Shown here: piece by piece, positions 17,132 through 25,942 of the stretch
Layout: each line of letters opens with the position of its first letter
Numbering within the stretch: the stretch's first letter is position 1
DNA from: Erythrobacter rubeus
GTDB taxonomy: Bacteria > Pseudomonadota > Alphaproteobacteria > Sphingomonadales > Sphingomonadaceae
Direction: 5' to 3'
Length of the DNA: 64,000 nucleotides
NCBI RefSeq assembly: GCF_014705715.1
Contig: NZ_JACXLC010000001.1
Location: forward strand, 1,718,457 to 1,782,456
The notes under the pieces: model-generated
Seen by the model: only the letters and a program-made list of their open reading frames with translations
Told to the model about the DNA's origin: nothing
Database searches by the model: none
Program-made: the position numbers and the translations under genes

Positions 17132-17613
17132 GCAGCGCCCATCTCATCACCGAAGCGGCACCCGATTTCGCTGAAGCGCTCCCCGATGGCGGGGTCCTAC
17201 TCGGCCTCGACCTTGGCACCAAGACTATCGGCACGGCGACCTGCGATGCGGGCTGGCGTTTCGCAACCAACGGAAAGACGCTGGGCCGCGGGAAATGGAC
17301 GCGCGACAAGGCGCTCCTTGGCGAACTGATCACATCGCGAGACGTCAAAGGCGTCGTGCTAGGACTACCGCGCAATATGGACGGCAGCGAAGGACCTCGC
17401 GTGCAGGCCAGCCGCGCTTTTGCCAGAAACCTGTCCGAAGCATTCGGGCTTCCAGTACTTCTCTGGGATGAACGCTGGTCCACGCAGAGCGCGGAGGCCG
17501 CGCTGATCGGTCAGGACATAAGCCGCGCCAAACGCGCCAAAGCGATCGACAGCCACGCTGCGGCCATCATCCTGCAAGGGGCGATCGACCGGCTGGCAGG
17601 CGGAGTGATCTAG
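17128..17613 (+). CDS. ruvX: Holliday junction resolvase-like RuvX (YqgF), apparent CTG start
   Basis: 161 residues if read from CTG at 17128. The RNase H-like fold is complete: the catalytic Asp lies in GLDLGTKTIG, followed by GLPRNMDGSEG, LLWDERWST and the last acidic residue in KAIDSHAAA. No ATG, GTG or TTG precedes the catalytic Asp in this frame; the first GTG (17356) would remove it. CTG 17128 has a GGAAG Shine-Dalgarno sequence 7 bases upstream and overlaps the previous stop as CTGA. YqgF/RuvX proteins process pre-16S rRNA 5' ends. Confidence 0.85.
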   Translation: MSSAHLITEAAPDFAEALPDGGVLLGLDLGTKTIGTATCDAGWRFATNGKTLGRGKWTRDKALLGELITSRDVKGVVLGLPRNMDGSEGPRVQASRAFARNLSEAFGLPVLLWDERWSTQSAEAALIGQDISRAKRAKAIDSHAAAIILQGAIDRLAGGVI

Positions 17614-18530
17614 TCGGCAGGCGCTGCCCGACGTGCCCGCGCGACTACTGCTACCATTCGGCTGCCCGATGCTTCACCCGACCGCCACAGTTCATCTCTC
17701 TCTTCTCCCGCCCCAAGGCGTGCGGCCCTGGCCTCGAAACTCGCCAGCCGCAGACGATCGCTGGGATGCGAACGTCCCGCCCAGTCGGCGAATTCGAGCG
17801 CTTCGTCGGTCCCGAAGGCGACGGCCACCCGCAGAAATGCTTCGGTCGCGTTGGGGCTGAGCACGCGTGACACCTCTCGCCTTTGCAGGTCGAACCCGTA
17901 CTGGTCGTGCCAGCACTGCGCTGGATCGACATGCATTACGTTTAAGGAGACTGAGAGGCTTTCGGCAGGCAATTGCGAATGGACATCGCGGTGCGCGCGG
18001 TAGAGCAGCATCTTGCCTTCATGAAGCGCGCTGCGCTCAATGAACCGCAATGGAGCAGCCTCACCCGGATAGCCCACCACGGCCTCGTAATCATACTCGA
18101 AGTAGTCGCTGCGATAGCCCGGGCCGAAGTAGCCACTCGTCAGGAACGAGAAGTTATGGTCATGCGGCACTCCGTAAACAAAGGTTTCGGCTCCGCTGTT
18201 TCGGAAGCAGAGATCGTTTTCGGCAGGCCAGATATTCGCGCGCAGGAACATGTTCCTGCGCACCGGGCTGAGCACGATGGCTTGCGGCCCAAAACCGCTC
18301 GCAATCTCGCTTTCGGTTCGTCCGGCAAGCCGATCGATCAGCCGGTCGGCCAGGAAAGCGCGATTGTTCGTCAATCGCCCGAGCCACCGGGCGGCCTCGT
18401 GCGTACAATCGGTATCTCTCGGATCGAAACCCAGCTCTGCGAGCGCCTCGATACACTCAGGCAAGGAGCAAGGATCATCGCTCAGGTTTTCAATCAGTTG
18501 CGGCACGGAACTTCCCTCTCTTGTGAACAT
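17610..18530 (-). CDS. Cupin-like (double-stranded beta-helix) protein in a small peptide cluster
   Basis: 306 residues from ATG 18530. The centre has GVPHDHNFSF (H123, H125) followed, after aromatic-rich strands, by YRAHRDVHSQLP (H180, H184) and a final SLSVSLNVMHVD strand. Such histidine placement fits a metal-binding cupin or 2-oxoglutarate-oxygenase-like barrel, but no exact family is recognised. A helical N-terminal region (1-75) and a helical C-terminus (about 215-306) flank the barrel. It overlaps the HEAT-like gene by 37 bp and ends overlapping ruvX on the other strand by 4 bp. An enzyme acting on the 52-residue peptide is an attractive guess, no more. Confidence 0.65.
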   Translation of the reverse strand: MFTREGSSVPQLIENLSDDPCSLPECIEALAELGFDPRDTDCTHEAARWLGRLTNNRAFLADRLIDRLAGRTESEIASGFGPQAIVLSPVRRNMFLRANIWPAENDLCFRNSGAETFVYGVPHDHNFSFLTSGYFGPGYRSDYFEYDYEAVVGYPGEAAPLRFIERSALHEGKMLLYRAHRDVHSQLPAESLSVSLNVMHVDPAQCWHDQYGFDLQRREVSRVLSPNATEAFLRVAVAFGTDEALEFADWAGRSHPSDRLRLASFEARAARLGAGEERDELWRSGEASGSRMVAVVARARRAAPAD

Positions 18531-19483
18531 GAGAAGGTCGGGCTTCGCCGCAATAATCTGGCCTCCAGATCGCGCGCCGGACCGGACAGCGGATCGAGGG
18601 AGGAACCGCGAAGGCTGGCAAGCAGCGCGAGGCCGCGCGCGGTATCGAGGCCGAGCGTTTGTCTGACCGCCTCCCATCGCACGTCGAGGTCTTCATCCAG
18701 GTCGCGGGCTCGCTCCGCCATCAACGGCAAGGCTTGGCGATGATCCATCGCACCTATCACCGCCAAAGCCATCAGCCGTTCGCTCGCCGATTTGTCACCG
18801 CTGGTCGAACGCAGCAGCGCGCTGTCAACTAGCCGGAATTCCTGCGTGGGTTTCGGCTGTCGAGGAGTGCGCGAAAGTTGGAGCAGAACCATCGATCCGT
18901 CGACGTCCACCACTTGCCGCGCCTGATATGGCCCCGACACCGCGATTGTGTCACCTACATGCCAATCGCACTGGTCCGCCGTTATCGCACGGCAGGAACC
19001 CACACCTTCGTTCCTGCTGTAGTGGCGACCCCGGCCAGAACCTGACAAGACGATCTCCATGCTCTCGCGATCGCTGAAGAGTGCAGTTTGGGTTTGAACG
19101 GAATTCGGCCTCTCGCGCCGCTCATAAGCCACCAGGTTGAGCGTCGCTTCGCCGCTTTGCAGCAATTGTACGCTCGTAAGGCCGTCCGCGCATCGATATC
19201 GGTGCTGAACCTCTCCCAGCGGCTCGTCCCGCAGCGCGCAGAGCACGTGGCGTTGCCATTCGGCAGTAAAGCTGGCCGCTGCCTTCGGATCCGTGAAAAG
19301 ACTTTGCAGCGAAGGGCACTCGGAAAGCTCGCTCCCACTGTCATATCGGGCGAGCTCCGATGCGACAGTCCGGACACCGAGGTCGGCAGACCATTCGCTC
19401 GCCACACGGCTCATCCGCGACTGAACGCGGCGCTGCAGGGCGGGATCGCTCCGCAGCGCCGCAATCTCAGAATGCATTTGCAT
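18494..19483 (-). CDS. HEAT-repeat-like protein of unknown function
   Basis: 329 residues. Residues 1-200 have mixed strands with conserved-looking cysteines and no motif I know. From about 215 to 310 the pattern becomes paired helices (RLMALAVIGAMDHRQALPLM, then VRWEAVRQTLGLDT), consistent with HEAT-type repeats, which often bind peptides or proteins. It lies 15 bp after the peptide gene and overlaps the cupin-like gene, so all three are likely co-translated. Function unknown. Confidence 0.65.
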   Translation of the reverse strand: MQMHSEIAALRSDPALQRRVQSRMSRVASEWSADLGVRTVASELARYDSGSELSECPSLQSLFTDPKAAASFTAEWQRHVLCALRDEPLGEVQHRYRCADGLTSVQLLQSGEATLNLVAYERRERPNSVQTQTALFSDRESMEIVLSGSGRGRHYSRNEGVGSCRAITADQCDWHVGDTIAVSGPYQARQVVDVDGSMVLLQLSRTPRQPKPTQEFRLVDSALLRSTSGDKSASERLMALAVIGAMDHRQALPLMAERARDLDEDLDVRWEAVRQTLGLDTARGLALLASLRGSSLDPLSGPARDLEARLLRRSPTFSCSQEREVPCRN

Positions 19484-19498
19484 CGTAAGGACTGCCCG

Positions 19499-19657
19499 TC
19501 AGGCCACGATGGCCTGAGCGCCGGTGTCGTAGACATAAACCATGATGGCGACGATGCCGTCCTCGTATGCCGCGCCGAACTGTGTGGCCGATCCATACAG
19601 GCCCTGAGCGGTTTCAAGGCCCGGAATGGTGGCGAGATCGATCTTGGGAAGGTTCAT
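19499..19657 (-). CDS. 52-residue peptide, candidate precursor of the cluster
   Basis: The peptide opens MNLPKIDLATIPGLETAQG, has a Gly-Ser near residue 23, and ends with a hydrophobic stretch containing VAIMVYVYDTG and the tail AQAIVA. An AGGA ribosome site lies 7 bases before the ATG, and the gene leads two larger genes on the same strand. A charged/amphipathic first half with a short glycine-containing junction and a distinct second half is the usual layout of a leader plus core, as in ribosomally made modified peptides. No cysteine is present, so it is not a lanthipeptide substrate. It could instead be a small structural or toxin-like protein. Confidence 0.6.
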   Translation of the reverse strand: MNLPKIDLATIPGLETAQGLYGSATQFGAAYEDGIVAIMVYVYDTGAQAIVA

Positions 19658-19786
19658 TCATGTGTCCTTTCTTGGATAGCGCAGCGGCGTGGTTGCCGAT
19701 GGCGCATGCGCAATCTGGCGGGTGAAAGGGGCCCCGAGAAATTAAAGGATTGTAATGCGCTGGGATGCCTCGCAAGGATCGCCCGC

Positions 19787-20287
19787 ATGACCAAACCACC
19801 AGCTATCTTCGATCCTGCCGAGGCGTCGAAGCTGTTCTTTCGCCACGGCCATACCGGCTGGCTGGGCATGAAATATTCGGCGCACGGCGATAATTGGGTC
19901 GAGCTCGAGCTGCCTTGGCGCGAAGACCTGCTCGGCGACCCGGAGCGAGGCGTTCTCGCATCAGGGCCGATCATCAGTCTGATGGATATGGCGAGTGGAA
20001 TGTCGATCTGGCACGTTAAACAGCAGATGGCGCTGATTGCGACGCTCGATCTGAGGGTGGACTACCAGCGCCCTACGCGCGAGCGCAGCTCTGTCTGGGG
20101 ACGTGTCGAGTGCTATAAGACAACCAAGTCCGCGTCATTCGTCAGAGGCATCGCTCATGACGGAGACGCAGACGATCCGGTTGCGCATGTCGCAGGCGTT
20201 TTCATGACGATCGGGCCGCACCGCAATCCGGCGGACGCGCCCGGCAATATCAAATCGGCAAGCGCAGCGGGGACTGGCGATGAGTGA
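19787..20287 (+). CDS. PaaI-family hotdog-fold thioesterase
   Basis: 166 residues from ATG 19787, with AAGGA 8 bases upstream. The hotdog core is seen in GPIISLMDMASGMSIW (central helix with the catalytic Asp region) and LIATLDLRVDYQRPT. Such enzymes hydrolyse acyl- or aryl-CoA thioesters. The frame is open far upstream, but those codons are antisense to the HEAT-like gene. It overlaps the next thioesterase gene by 8 bp, and the pair may form a heteromeric enzyme. Confidence 0.88.
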   Translation: MTKPPAIFDPAEASKLFFRHGHTGWLGMKYSAHGDNWVELELPWREDLLGDPERGVLASGPIISLMDMASGMSIWHVKQQMALIATLDLRVDYQRPTRERSSVWGRVECYKTTKSASFVRGIAHDGDADDPVAHVAGVFMTIGPHRNPADAPGNIKSASAAGTGDE

Positions 20288-20669
20288 GATCGAACTGCCT
20301 CCCTATGCCCGCGCTTTGGGAATAGAGGTCAGCGGCGACGAAGGCGGCGCGCCGATTTTGACCGTGCAATTCGGATCATCGGTCGAGGGACGCCCCAAGC
20401 ATTACCATGGCGGCGCGATTGCAGGCCTGCTCGAAAACGCAGGTTACGGCGCGCTGCGGGCTCGGCTGAAGGAAGAGGGGCGTGAAGCCCAGTTGAAACC
20501 GGTGAATATCACCGTCCAATACCTGTCGGCGGGGAAATCGCAGCCAAGCTTCGCCATCGGCCAAATCACGCGGCTCGGCAGGCGCAACGCCAACATCTCG
20601 GTCGAAGCATGGCAGGACGACCGCGACAAACCAATTGCCACAGCGGTCATGAATATTCTGATGGCTTGA
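20280..20669 (+). CDS. Second PaaI-family hotdog-fold thioesterase
   Basis: 129 residues. HYHGGAIAGLLENAGYGAL is the hotdog helix with its typical HGG opening, followed by PVNITVQYLSAGK. It is translationally coupled to the preceding thioesterase (8-bp overlap) and ends 3 bp before the convergent PBP1A gene. Natural substrate unknown. Confidence 0.88.
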   Translation: MSEIELPPYARALGIEVSGDEGGAPILTVQFGSSVEGRPKHYHGGAIAGLLENAGYGALRARLKEEGREAQLKPVNITVQYLSAGKSQPSFAIGQITRLGRRNANISVEAWQDDRDKPIATAVMNILMA

Positions 20670-20672
20670 TCG

Positions 20673-22826
20673 CTATCTTTCGGAATCGGCAGGTTCAACG
20701 GCGAGACCATTGTCATCGAGCCGGAAATCGAGCGGAATACCCTCGACCTCAGTACTGATCGTGATGCCGTCATCGTCGAAACTGATGCGCGAGCCGTTTT
20801 CATCAAGCGGGATGGTCGCGCCGTCTTCGATGTCGAAGGGCTGGATCGGACCTTCAGGATCTGGTGCCGCGCTCGGCTTCGGTAACGGCAGCGACAGCGC
20901 ACCGCGCATGAAGTCTTTCCAGATGCGCGCGGGCAATCCGCCGCCGGTTACCCCGTCGAGCGGTGAATTGTCGTCATTTCCGACCCACACACCGACTACC
21001 AGATCACCGGCATAGCCAACGAAAAGCGCGTCGCGATTGTTTTGGGTGGTGCCGGTCTTCCCATAATTTGCGATCGGCAGTGTCGCCGCCCTGCCAGTGC
21101 CGCGATTGATGACGGCACGAAGCATTTGCTCCAGATCGTCATGTGCGCGGCTGGACACATTGTCCTCCGGCGTAAGAAGCCAGTCCCACCAGCTGTCTTC
21201 CGCTTTTGGGAAGGCGTGCGCGCGAACCGGAAAGGAATTCGCGGCGACGCCCGCATAAGCGGACGTCAGCTCAAGGAGTGTCATCGAAGATGTGCCCAGA
21301 GCAAGGCTCGGATCGCCTTCGGGCAGCGGGGATGTCACGCCGAGCGATCTCGCGGTACGGATGACGTTCTCGCTTCCGATCTCATTGAACAGACGAACGG
21401 CGGCGACATTGCTCGATGTGGCCAGCGCATCCTCCAGCGTTATCGTTGGCGAGTAATTGTCGCGCGAATTCTTGGGTCGGTAGCTGCCTTTGTCGATGGG
21501 TGTATTGGGGATCGTGTCGTCGGGCTCCCACCCTGCTTCCAGTGCGGCGAGATAGACGAATAGTTTGAATGTCGATCCCGGCTGTCGTCTGGCTTGGGTC
21601 GCCCGGTTGAAAGGCGAGGATGCGTAGTCCTTGCCCCCGACCATCGCCACGACCTCGCCCGTAGGCCGCATTGCTACGAGCGCGACCTGCGCGTTTCCAA
21701 GAGCAGCTTTGCTCGTAACCCGTCCAGCGAGTTCCTGAAGTCCGGAATCGAGCGTTGTCCGAAAGGTTTGCCTCGAATAGCTCGCCTCCACGCCCTCTCG
21801 CGCAATCGGCAGAGCCCAGTCAGCGAAGTAGGTGCCTGTGGGCAGGTCGTCGCGGGTGCGCACATCAAGCTTGGGCGCAGGCAACGCGGCCGCTTCTGCT
21901 TGCGTGAGATATCCCTCCGCGACCATCGCGCCGACAACCAGATCCATCCGGCGCTTCGCACGGTCATAATGCTTGGTCGGATCGTAGCGCGACGGCGCCT
22001 GCAGCAATCCGGCAAGCATCGCCGCTTGCTGCGGCAGCAGGTTCTCCGGCTTGCGATAGAAATAATGCATCGACGCGGCGCGAAGCCCGTATTGATTGTC
22101 TCCGAAATACGCATTGGACAGATAGCGTTCGAGTATCTCGTCCTTGGTCAGCCAGCTCTCCAGCCAGAAAGCGATCAGCGCTTCGCGCGCCTTGCGGGTC
22201 AAGGTCTGCTCAGGCGTCAGGAAGGTGAACTTGGCAAGTTGCTGCGTGATGGTGCTGCCCCCGCCTCGCCCGGTCCAGACAGCGCGGGCGATCCCGCGCG
22301 GATCGACGCCCCAATGCGAATAGAACCGCCGGTCTTCGATCGCGAGAAACGCTTTAATGACGTGCGGCGGCAATTGCGCCACTTCCACCGGCTCATCCAC
22401 CATCGCTCCGCTCCGCGCGATCGGCGTGCCATCGCTCGCGAGCAGAGTTATCTGCGGTGCGGCGATCGGCTCGAGCGATTTCGATAGCGGCGCGGTGATC
22501 GCGAGCCACGCGATGAGCGCGACGAACAGGAGGACGGCCGCCGTGAAAATGCGGATCGCCCACCAACGCTTGCGCCGTCCGCGATATTTCGATGGCCGCC
22601 ACCACGGCAGCCGCCTTCGCCGTTCACGCTCGACATCCGTGTCGAGGGAAGAAAGGCGCCTATCCCACCTATCATAGTCCGGCGAGAAACGCGGCGTGGG
22701 CGAAGTCTCGAACTCGTCATCACCGGCGTAGGCCCGCTGCGATTCGTACAGCGGAAAGTAACCCGCCTCGCCGCCGCGATCGTAATCTTGCCGGGAATTT
22801 CTTCGAAATCGCGAAAACAGGCCCAT
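20673..22826 (-). CDS. Penicillin-binding protein 1A-type transglycosylase/transpeptidase
   Basis: 717 residues. A basic cytoplasmic tail of about 88 residues, rich in Arg, Asp and Tyr, precedes one membrane span (about 89-111). The GT51 glycosyltransferase domain shows EDRRFYSHWGVDPRG and GGSTITQQLAK; the transpeptidase shows PGSTFK (SxxK), SSN (SxN) and KTGTT (KTG). It polymerises and cross-links peptidoglycan in the periplasm. The unusually long charged N-terminus may bind partners. It is a stand-alone minus-strand gene. Confidence 0.95.
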   Translation of the reverse strand: MGLFSRFRRNSRQDYDRGGEAGYFPLYESQRAYAGDDEFETSPTPRFSPDYDRWDRRLSSLDTDVERERRRRLPWWRPSKYRGRRKRWWAIRIFTAAVLLFVALIAWLAITAPLSKSLEPIAAPQITLLASDGTPIARSGAMVDEPVEVAQLPPHVIKAFLAIEDRRFYSHWGVDPRGIARAVWTGRGGGSTITQQLAKFTFLTPEQTLTRKAREALIAFWLESWLTKDEILERYLSNAYFGDNQYGLRAASMHYFYRKPENLLPQQAAMLAGLLQAPSRYDPTKHYDRAKRRMDLVVGAMVAEGYLTQAEAAALPAPKLDVRTRDDLPTGTYFADWALPIAREGVEASYSRQTFRTTLDSGLQELAGRVTSKAALGNAQVALVAMRPTGEVVAMVGGKDYASSPFNRATQARRQPGSTFKLFVYLAALEAGWEPDDTIPNTPIDKGSYRPKNSRDNYSPTITLEDALATSSNVAAVRLFNEIGSENVIRTARSLGVTSPLPEGDPSLALGTSSMTLLELTSAYAGVAANSFPVRAHAFPKAEDSWWDWLLTPEDNVSSRAHDDLEQMLRAVINRGTGRAATLPIANYGKTGTTQNNRDALFVGYAGDLVVGVWVGNDDNSPLDGVTGGGLPARIWKDFMRGALSLPLPKPSAAPDPEGPIQPFDIEDGATIPLDENGSRISFDDDGITISTEVEGIPLDFRLDDNGLAVEPADSER

Positions 22827-22873
22827 ACGAAGTGTATTAGCAGTCTATTACACCTGCAAGCAAGTGGCTTTGC

Positions 22874-23863
22874 TCAGCTTCCCTGAGCTGCGCTTTCGGG
22901 CAGGTCCTCGTCGAACACCCGCTGGTAATACTCGCTCACCAGCGTGCGCTCGGCCTCGTCACATTTGTTGAGGAAGGAGAGACGGAACGCGAAACCGACC
23001 GAATTGAAGATCGCGGCATTCTGGGCCCATGTGATCACCGTGCGCGGGCTCATCACGGTCGAGATGTCGCCGCTCATAAAGCCCTGCCGGGTCAGCTCCG
23101 CCACTTTCACCATATCCGCGATCAGCGCGTCATCGCTCTCGGGAGTTTTCGATTTGACGATCTGCTGCTCGGTTTCAGCGGGCAGGTAGTTCAGCGCGAC
23201 AACTATGTTCCACCGGTCCATCTGCGCCTGGTTGATTGCCTGCGTCCCGTGATAGAGCCCGCTGGTATCGCCAAGACCGACGGTGTTGGTCGTCGCGAAC
23301 AGGCGGAAATACGGATTAGGGGTGATGACGCGGTTCTGATCGAGCAGTGTCAGGCGGCCATCGAATTCGAGGATACGCTGGATCACGAACATCACATCCG
23401 GACGTCCGGCATCGTATTCATCGAAAGTCAGCGCCACCGGATGCTGCAAGGCCCACGGCAGGATGCCTTCCTTGAACTCGGTCACCTGCAGCCCGTCTTT
23501 CAGCACGATCGCATCGCGCCCGACCAGATCGATCCGGCTGATATGCGCATCAAGGTTCACGCGGATACTGGGCCAGTTGAGCCGCGCCGCCACCTGCTCG
23601 ATATGGGTCGATTTACCGGTGCCGTGATAGCCCTGAACCATCACCCGGCGATTGTGCGCAAAGCCTGCCAGAATGGCGAGCGTCGTGTCCGGATCGAAGA
23701 CGTAGCTGTCATCGAATTCCGGTACGTGCTCATCATTTTCACTGAACGCGGGAACCTGCCAATCGATATCGATGCCGAACGTGTCGCGCACATCGACCGT
23801 CGTGTCCGGCTTCGAAGGAATGGCGCTGGCGCCGGCGAATTCTTCTGAGGAATGTGAGTTCAT
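22874..23863 (-). CDS. cobS: Cobaltochelatase CobS-like AAA+ ATPase
   Basis: 329 residues. Walker A is GYHGTGKST, Walker B is [12 protein letters not shown], and sensor-1-like FATTNT follows; the C-terminal arginine region is intact. CobS forms rings with CobT that drive cobalt insertion by CobN in aerobic cobalamin synthesis. No cobT or cobN is seen within this window, so the partner is elsewhere or the protein serves a related MoxR-like role. Confidence 0.88.
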   Translation of the reverse strand: MNSHSSEEFAGASAIPSKPDTTVDVRDTFGIDIDWQVPAFSENDEHVPEFDDSYVFDPDTTLAILAGFAHNRRVMVQGYHGTGKSTHIEQVAARLNWPSIRVNLDAHISRIDLVGRDAIVLKDGLQVTEFKEGILPWALQHPVALTFDEYDAGRPDVMFVIQRILEFDGRLTLLDQNRVITPNPYFRLFATTNTVGLGDTSGLYHGTQAINQAQMDRWNIVVALNYLPAETEQQIVKSKTPESDDALIADMVKVAELTRQGFMSGDISTVMSPRTVITWAQNAAIFNSVGFAFRLSFLNKCDEAERTLVSEYYQRVFDEDLPESAAQGS

Positions 23864-23947
23864 TGCGCGCCCCGGTTAAAGCGCATGAGCCTGCGCCGCA
23901 AGACGGCTCGGCCTGCTAAATTTACAAGTAAGGCTATTTTTCTTGGC

Positions 23948-24625
23948 CTATCTGCCAGGAACCCGGATCGACGCGAGGTGCCCGCGCTTGATCCATAAGC
24001 GAGCGTCTTCGCTGCCAGCTACCAAAACCGCCGATTGGCCGGGTGGCCAGCGAAGCCAGTCCTGCGCGGCATAGGTCTCGCTCGCATGATCGATCGATCC
24101 TGACAGCACCAGCAGCTCAAATCCGCCTTCGCTCTCGAGCCTGACCGCGGCGCCAGCGCTCCAATCCTCGACCGCGACTTCCTCATACGAGCGCTTGGCC
24201 ACCACGGCAGTACGGACGCCGGGCCGCTGCGGATCGGGCGTAGTCGCCAATGCACCGAGATCGACCGCGATCTGGTCCTGATCGGCTTCGTCGAATTGCC
24301 AGAGCTTCACGAAGATCGTGCAGCCCGGATCGGAGCGCGGGATGTGGTGCGTGCCAATCGGATTGCGGACGTAGGTGCCTGCCGGATAGTCGCCGTGCTC
24401 GTCCTGGAAGACACCTTCAAGGACGATAAACTCCTCCCCGCCCGAATGGGTATGTTCGGAAAAGGCGCTACCAGCGGCGTAGCGGACGATCGACGTCGCG
24501 CGCGCGACCTCATCGCCCATGCGGTCGAGCATTCGCCGCTCTACTCCCGCCATCGGTGATGCCTGCCACTCAAGCTGGTCGGTGTGGATCGCCACAGCTT
24601 CATCGAAATCGGCATTAATCTGCAT
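23948..24625 (-). CDS. ChrR-type cupin domain protein
   Basis: 225 residues. The first cupin has HTHSGGEEFIVLEG and a following GTYVRNPIGTHHIPRS, the metal-binding signature of the ChrR anti-sigma cupin domain; a second, degenerate cupin half follows (about 130-225). It lacks the N-terminal zinc anti-sigma domain of ChrR, so it is more likely an enzyme or metal/ligand-binding cupin than an anti-sigma factor. It is divergent from the MpaB-like gene. Confidence 0.82.
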   Translation of the reverse strand: MQINADFDEAVAIHTDQLEWQASPMAGVERRMLDRMGDEVARATSIVRYAAGSAFSEHTHSGGEEFIVLEGVFQDEHGDYPAGTYVRNPIGTHHIPRSDPGCTIFVKLWQFDEADQDQIAVDLGALATTPDPQRPGVRTAVVAKRSYEEVAVEDWSAGAAVRLESEGGFELLVLSGSIDHASETYAAQDWLRWPPGQSAVLVAGSEDARLWIKRGHLASIRVPGR

Positions 24626-24707
24626 CTCTCGCAGATGGTCTCGCGGATCGGCGGAATAAAGGGCCCGCGCGCTCGAAAAATGCGATCATTGTGATTACAT
24701 TGGCGAA

Positions 24708-25547
24708 ATGGCCGACCCGATTGAAACTCTGCGCTTAAAGCTCGTCGAGCAGGTGCGCGGCGTTTTCAACGACACTTCGCAAGGTCAAAAGCCGGTTCCG
24801 CCTTCCGATGATGCGCTGTTCGAACGCGACACCCCTATCCGCATGGTCCATGCTGATCTCGTCGGCATGATGACGGGCGGCATTCGCGGGCTGCTTCTCC
24901 AAATGCTTCATCCGCACGCGCTTCAGGGGGTGCTCGATCATTCCAACTTCCGCGAGGACATGCACGGCCGCTTGCGCCGGACAGCCAAATTCATCGCGGT
25001 GACGACTTTCGGCCACCGTGACGAAGCGATGAAGGCGATCGAGCGGGTAAACCGCATCCATGCGAAAGTGGGCGGCACGCTGCCGGATGGCACGCCCTAT
25101 AATGCCAGCAATCCGCGCACTCTAGCGTGGGTGCATGTCGTCGAAGCGCAGAGCTTTCTTGCAGGATATGTCAGACACGTGCGCCCCGACATGCCTTACG
25201 CCGACCGCGATGAGTATTACCGCCAGTTTGCTGTCATCGCCCGCGCGCTTGGCGCCGATCCAGTGCCGGAAACGCAGAACGAGGCAGACGCCATCTTCCG
25301 GGAGCTCCGCAGCGATTTACGCGCTTCGCCAGAGGCGCGCGAAGTGGCTCAGCTGGTCCTCAGCCAGCGCCCGAAAGGCACCCCGCCCGCATTGCAGACG
25401 ATGATCGGGGCCGAAGCGGTGGCGATGCTGCCCGAATGGGCGCGCGCAATGCTGCGCTTGAGACGTCCGATGATGACCGCCCTGCCCGCCCGCGCAGCGA
25501 CATGGGGCGTGGGCCGGACATTGCGCTGGGCGTTTCGTCAGAATTGA
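24708..25547 (+). CDS. MpaB/DUF2236 family oxygenase-like protein
   Basis: 279 residues. The family (ER-bound oxygenase MpaB and latex-clearing protein) uses a heme held by conserved histidines. Visible here are LLLQMLHPHALQGVLDHS, FGHRDEA, VNRIHAKV and WVHVVEAQSF, which cover the usual conserved positions. No signal peptide is present, so the protein is probably cytosolic. Substrate unknown. It is followed 31 bp later by the DUF1428 gene. Confidence 0.83.
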   Translation: MADPIETLRLKLVEQVRGVFNDTSQGQKPVPPSDDALFERDTPIRMVHADLVGMMTGGIRGLLLQMLHPHALQGVLDHSNFREDMHGRLRRTAKFIAVTTFGHRDEAMKAIERVNRIHAKVGGTLPDGTPYNASNPRTLAWVHVVEAQSFLAGYVRHVRPDMPYADRDEYYRQFAVIARALGADPVPETQNEADAIFRELRSDLRASPEAREVAQLVLSQRPKGTPPALQTMIGAEAVAMLPEWARAMLRLRRPMMTALPARAATWGVGRTLRWAFRQN

Positions 25548-25578
25548 GGCATTATGCATCTCCGGGAGGAGACCGATC

Positions 25579-25932
25579 ATGCATATTCAAGGCTTCGTTA
25601 TTCCGCTGCTGCCGGGCAAAGAAGACGCCTATATCGACATGGCGCGACAGGCTGGCGAAATGTTCCAGAGATATGGGGCGCTTGAGATCGTCGAGATAAT
25701 CGAAGACGATCTTCCCGAAGGCTCGCATACCGATTTTCGGAAGGCAGTGAAGGCCGAGGAAGGCGAGAAAATAGTCTTCTCGTGGGTCGTTTGGCCGGAC
25801 AAGGAAACCTGTGAAAGCGCGGCGAAGGCAATGGAGGAGAGTGGAGAAATGGAACCGCCTGATGAGATGCCGTTCGCTGGCAAGCGGCTCATCTATGGCA
25901 GCTTCAAACCGATCTATACGCTGGGCAGATAG
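25579..25932 (+). CDS. DUF1428 family protein (dimeric alpha-beta barrel)
   Basis: 117 residues. The opening HIQGFVIPLLPGKEDAYIDM and the internal segment DFRKAVKAEEGEKIVFSWV are hallmarks of DUF1428 (YbaA-like), which folds as a ferredoxin-like dimeric barrel. Function unknown. AGGAG lies before ATG 25579. It ends 10 bp before the GST gene. Confidence 0.9.
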   Translation: MHIQGFVIPLLPGKEDAYIDMARQAGEMFQRYGALEIVEIIEDDLPEGSHTDFRKAVKAEEGEKIVFSWVVWPDKETCESAAKAMEESGEMEPPDEMPFAGKRLIYGSFKPIYTLGR

Positions 25933-25942
25933 GACGCTGACG

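Noticed and set aside
20660..20680. TTGATCGCTATC, a partial FNR-box-like match
   Set aside because: The second half-site deviates from ATCAA, and the location is between convergent gene ends where no promoter is expected.
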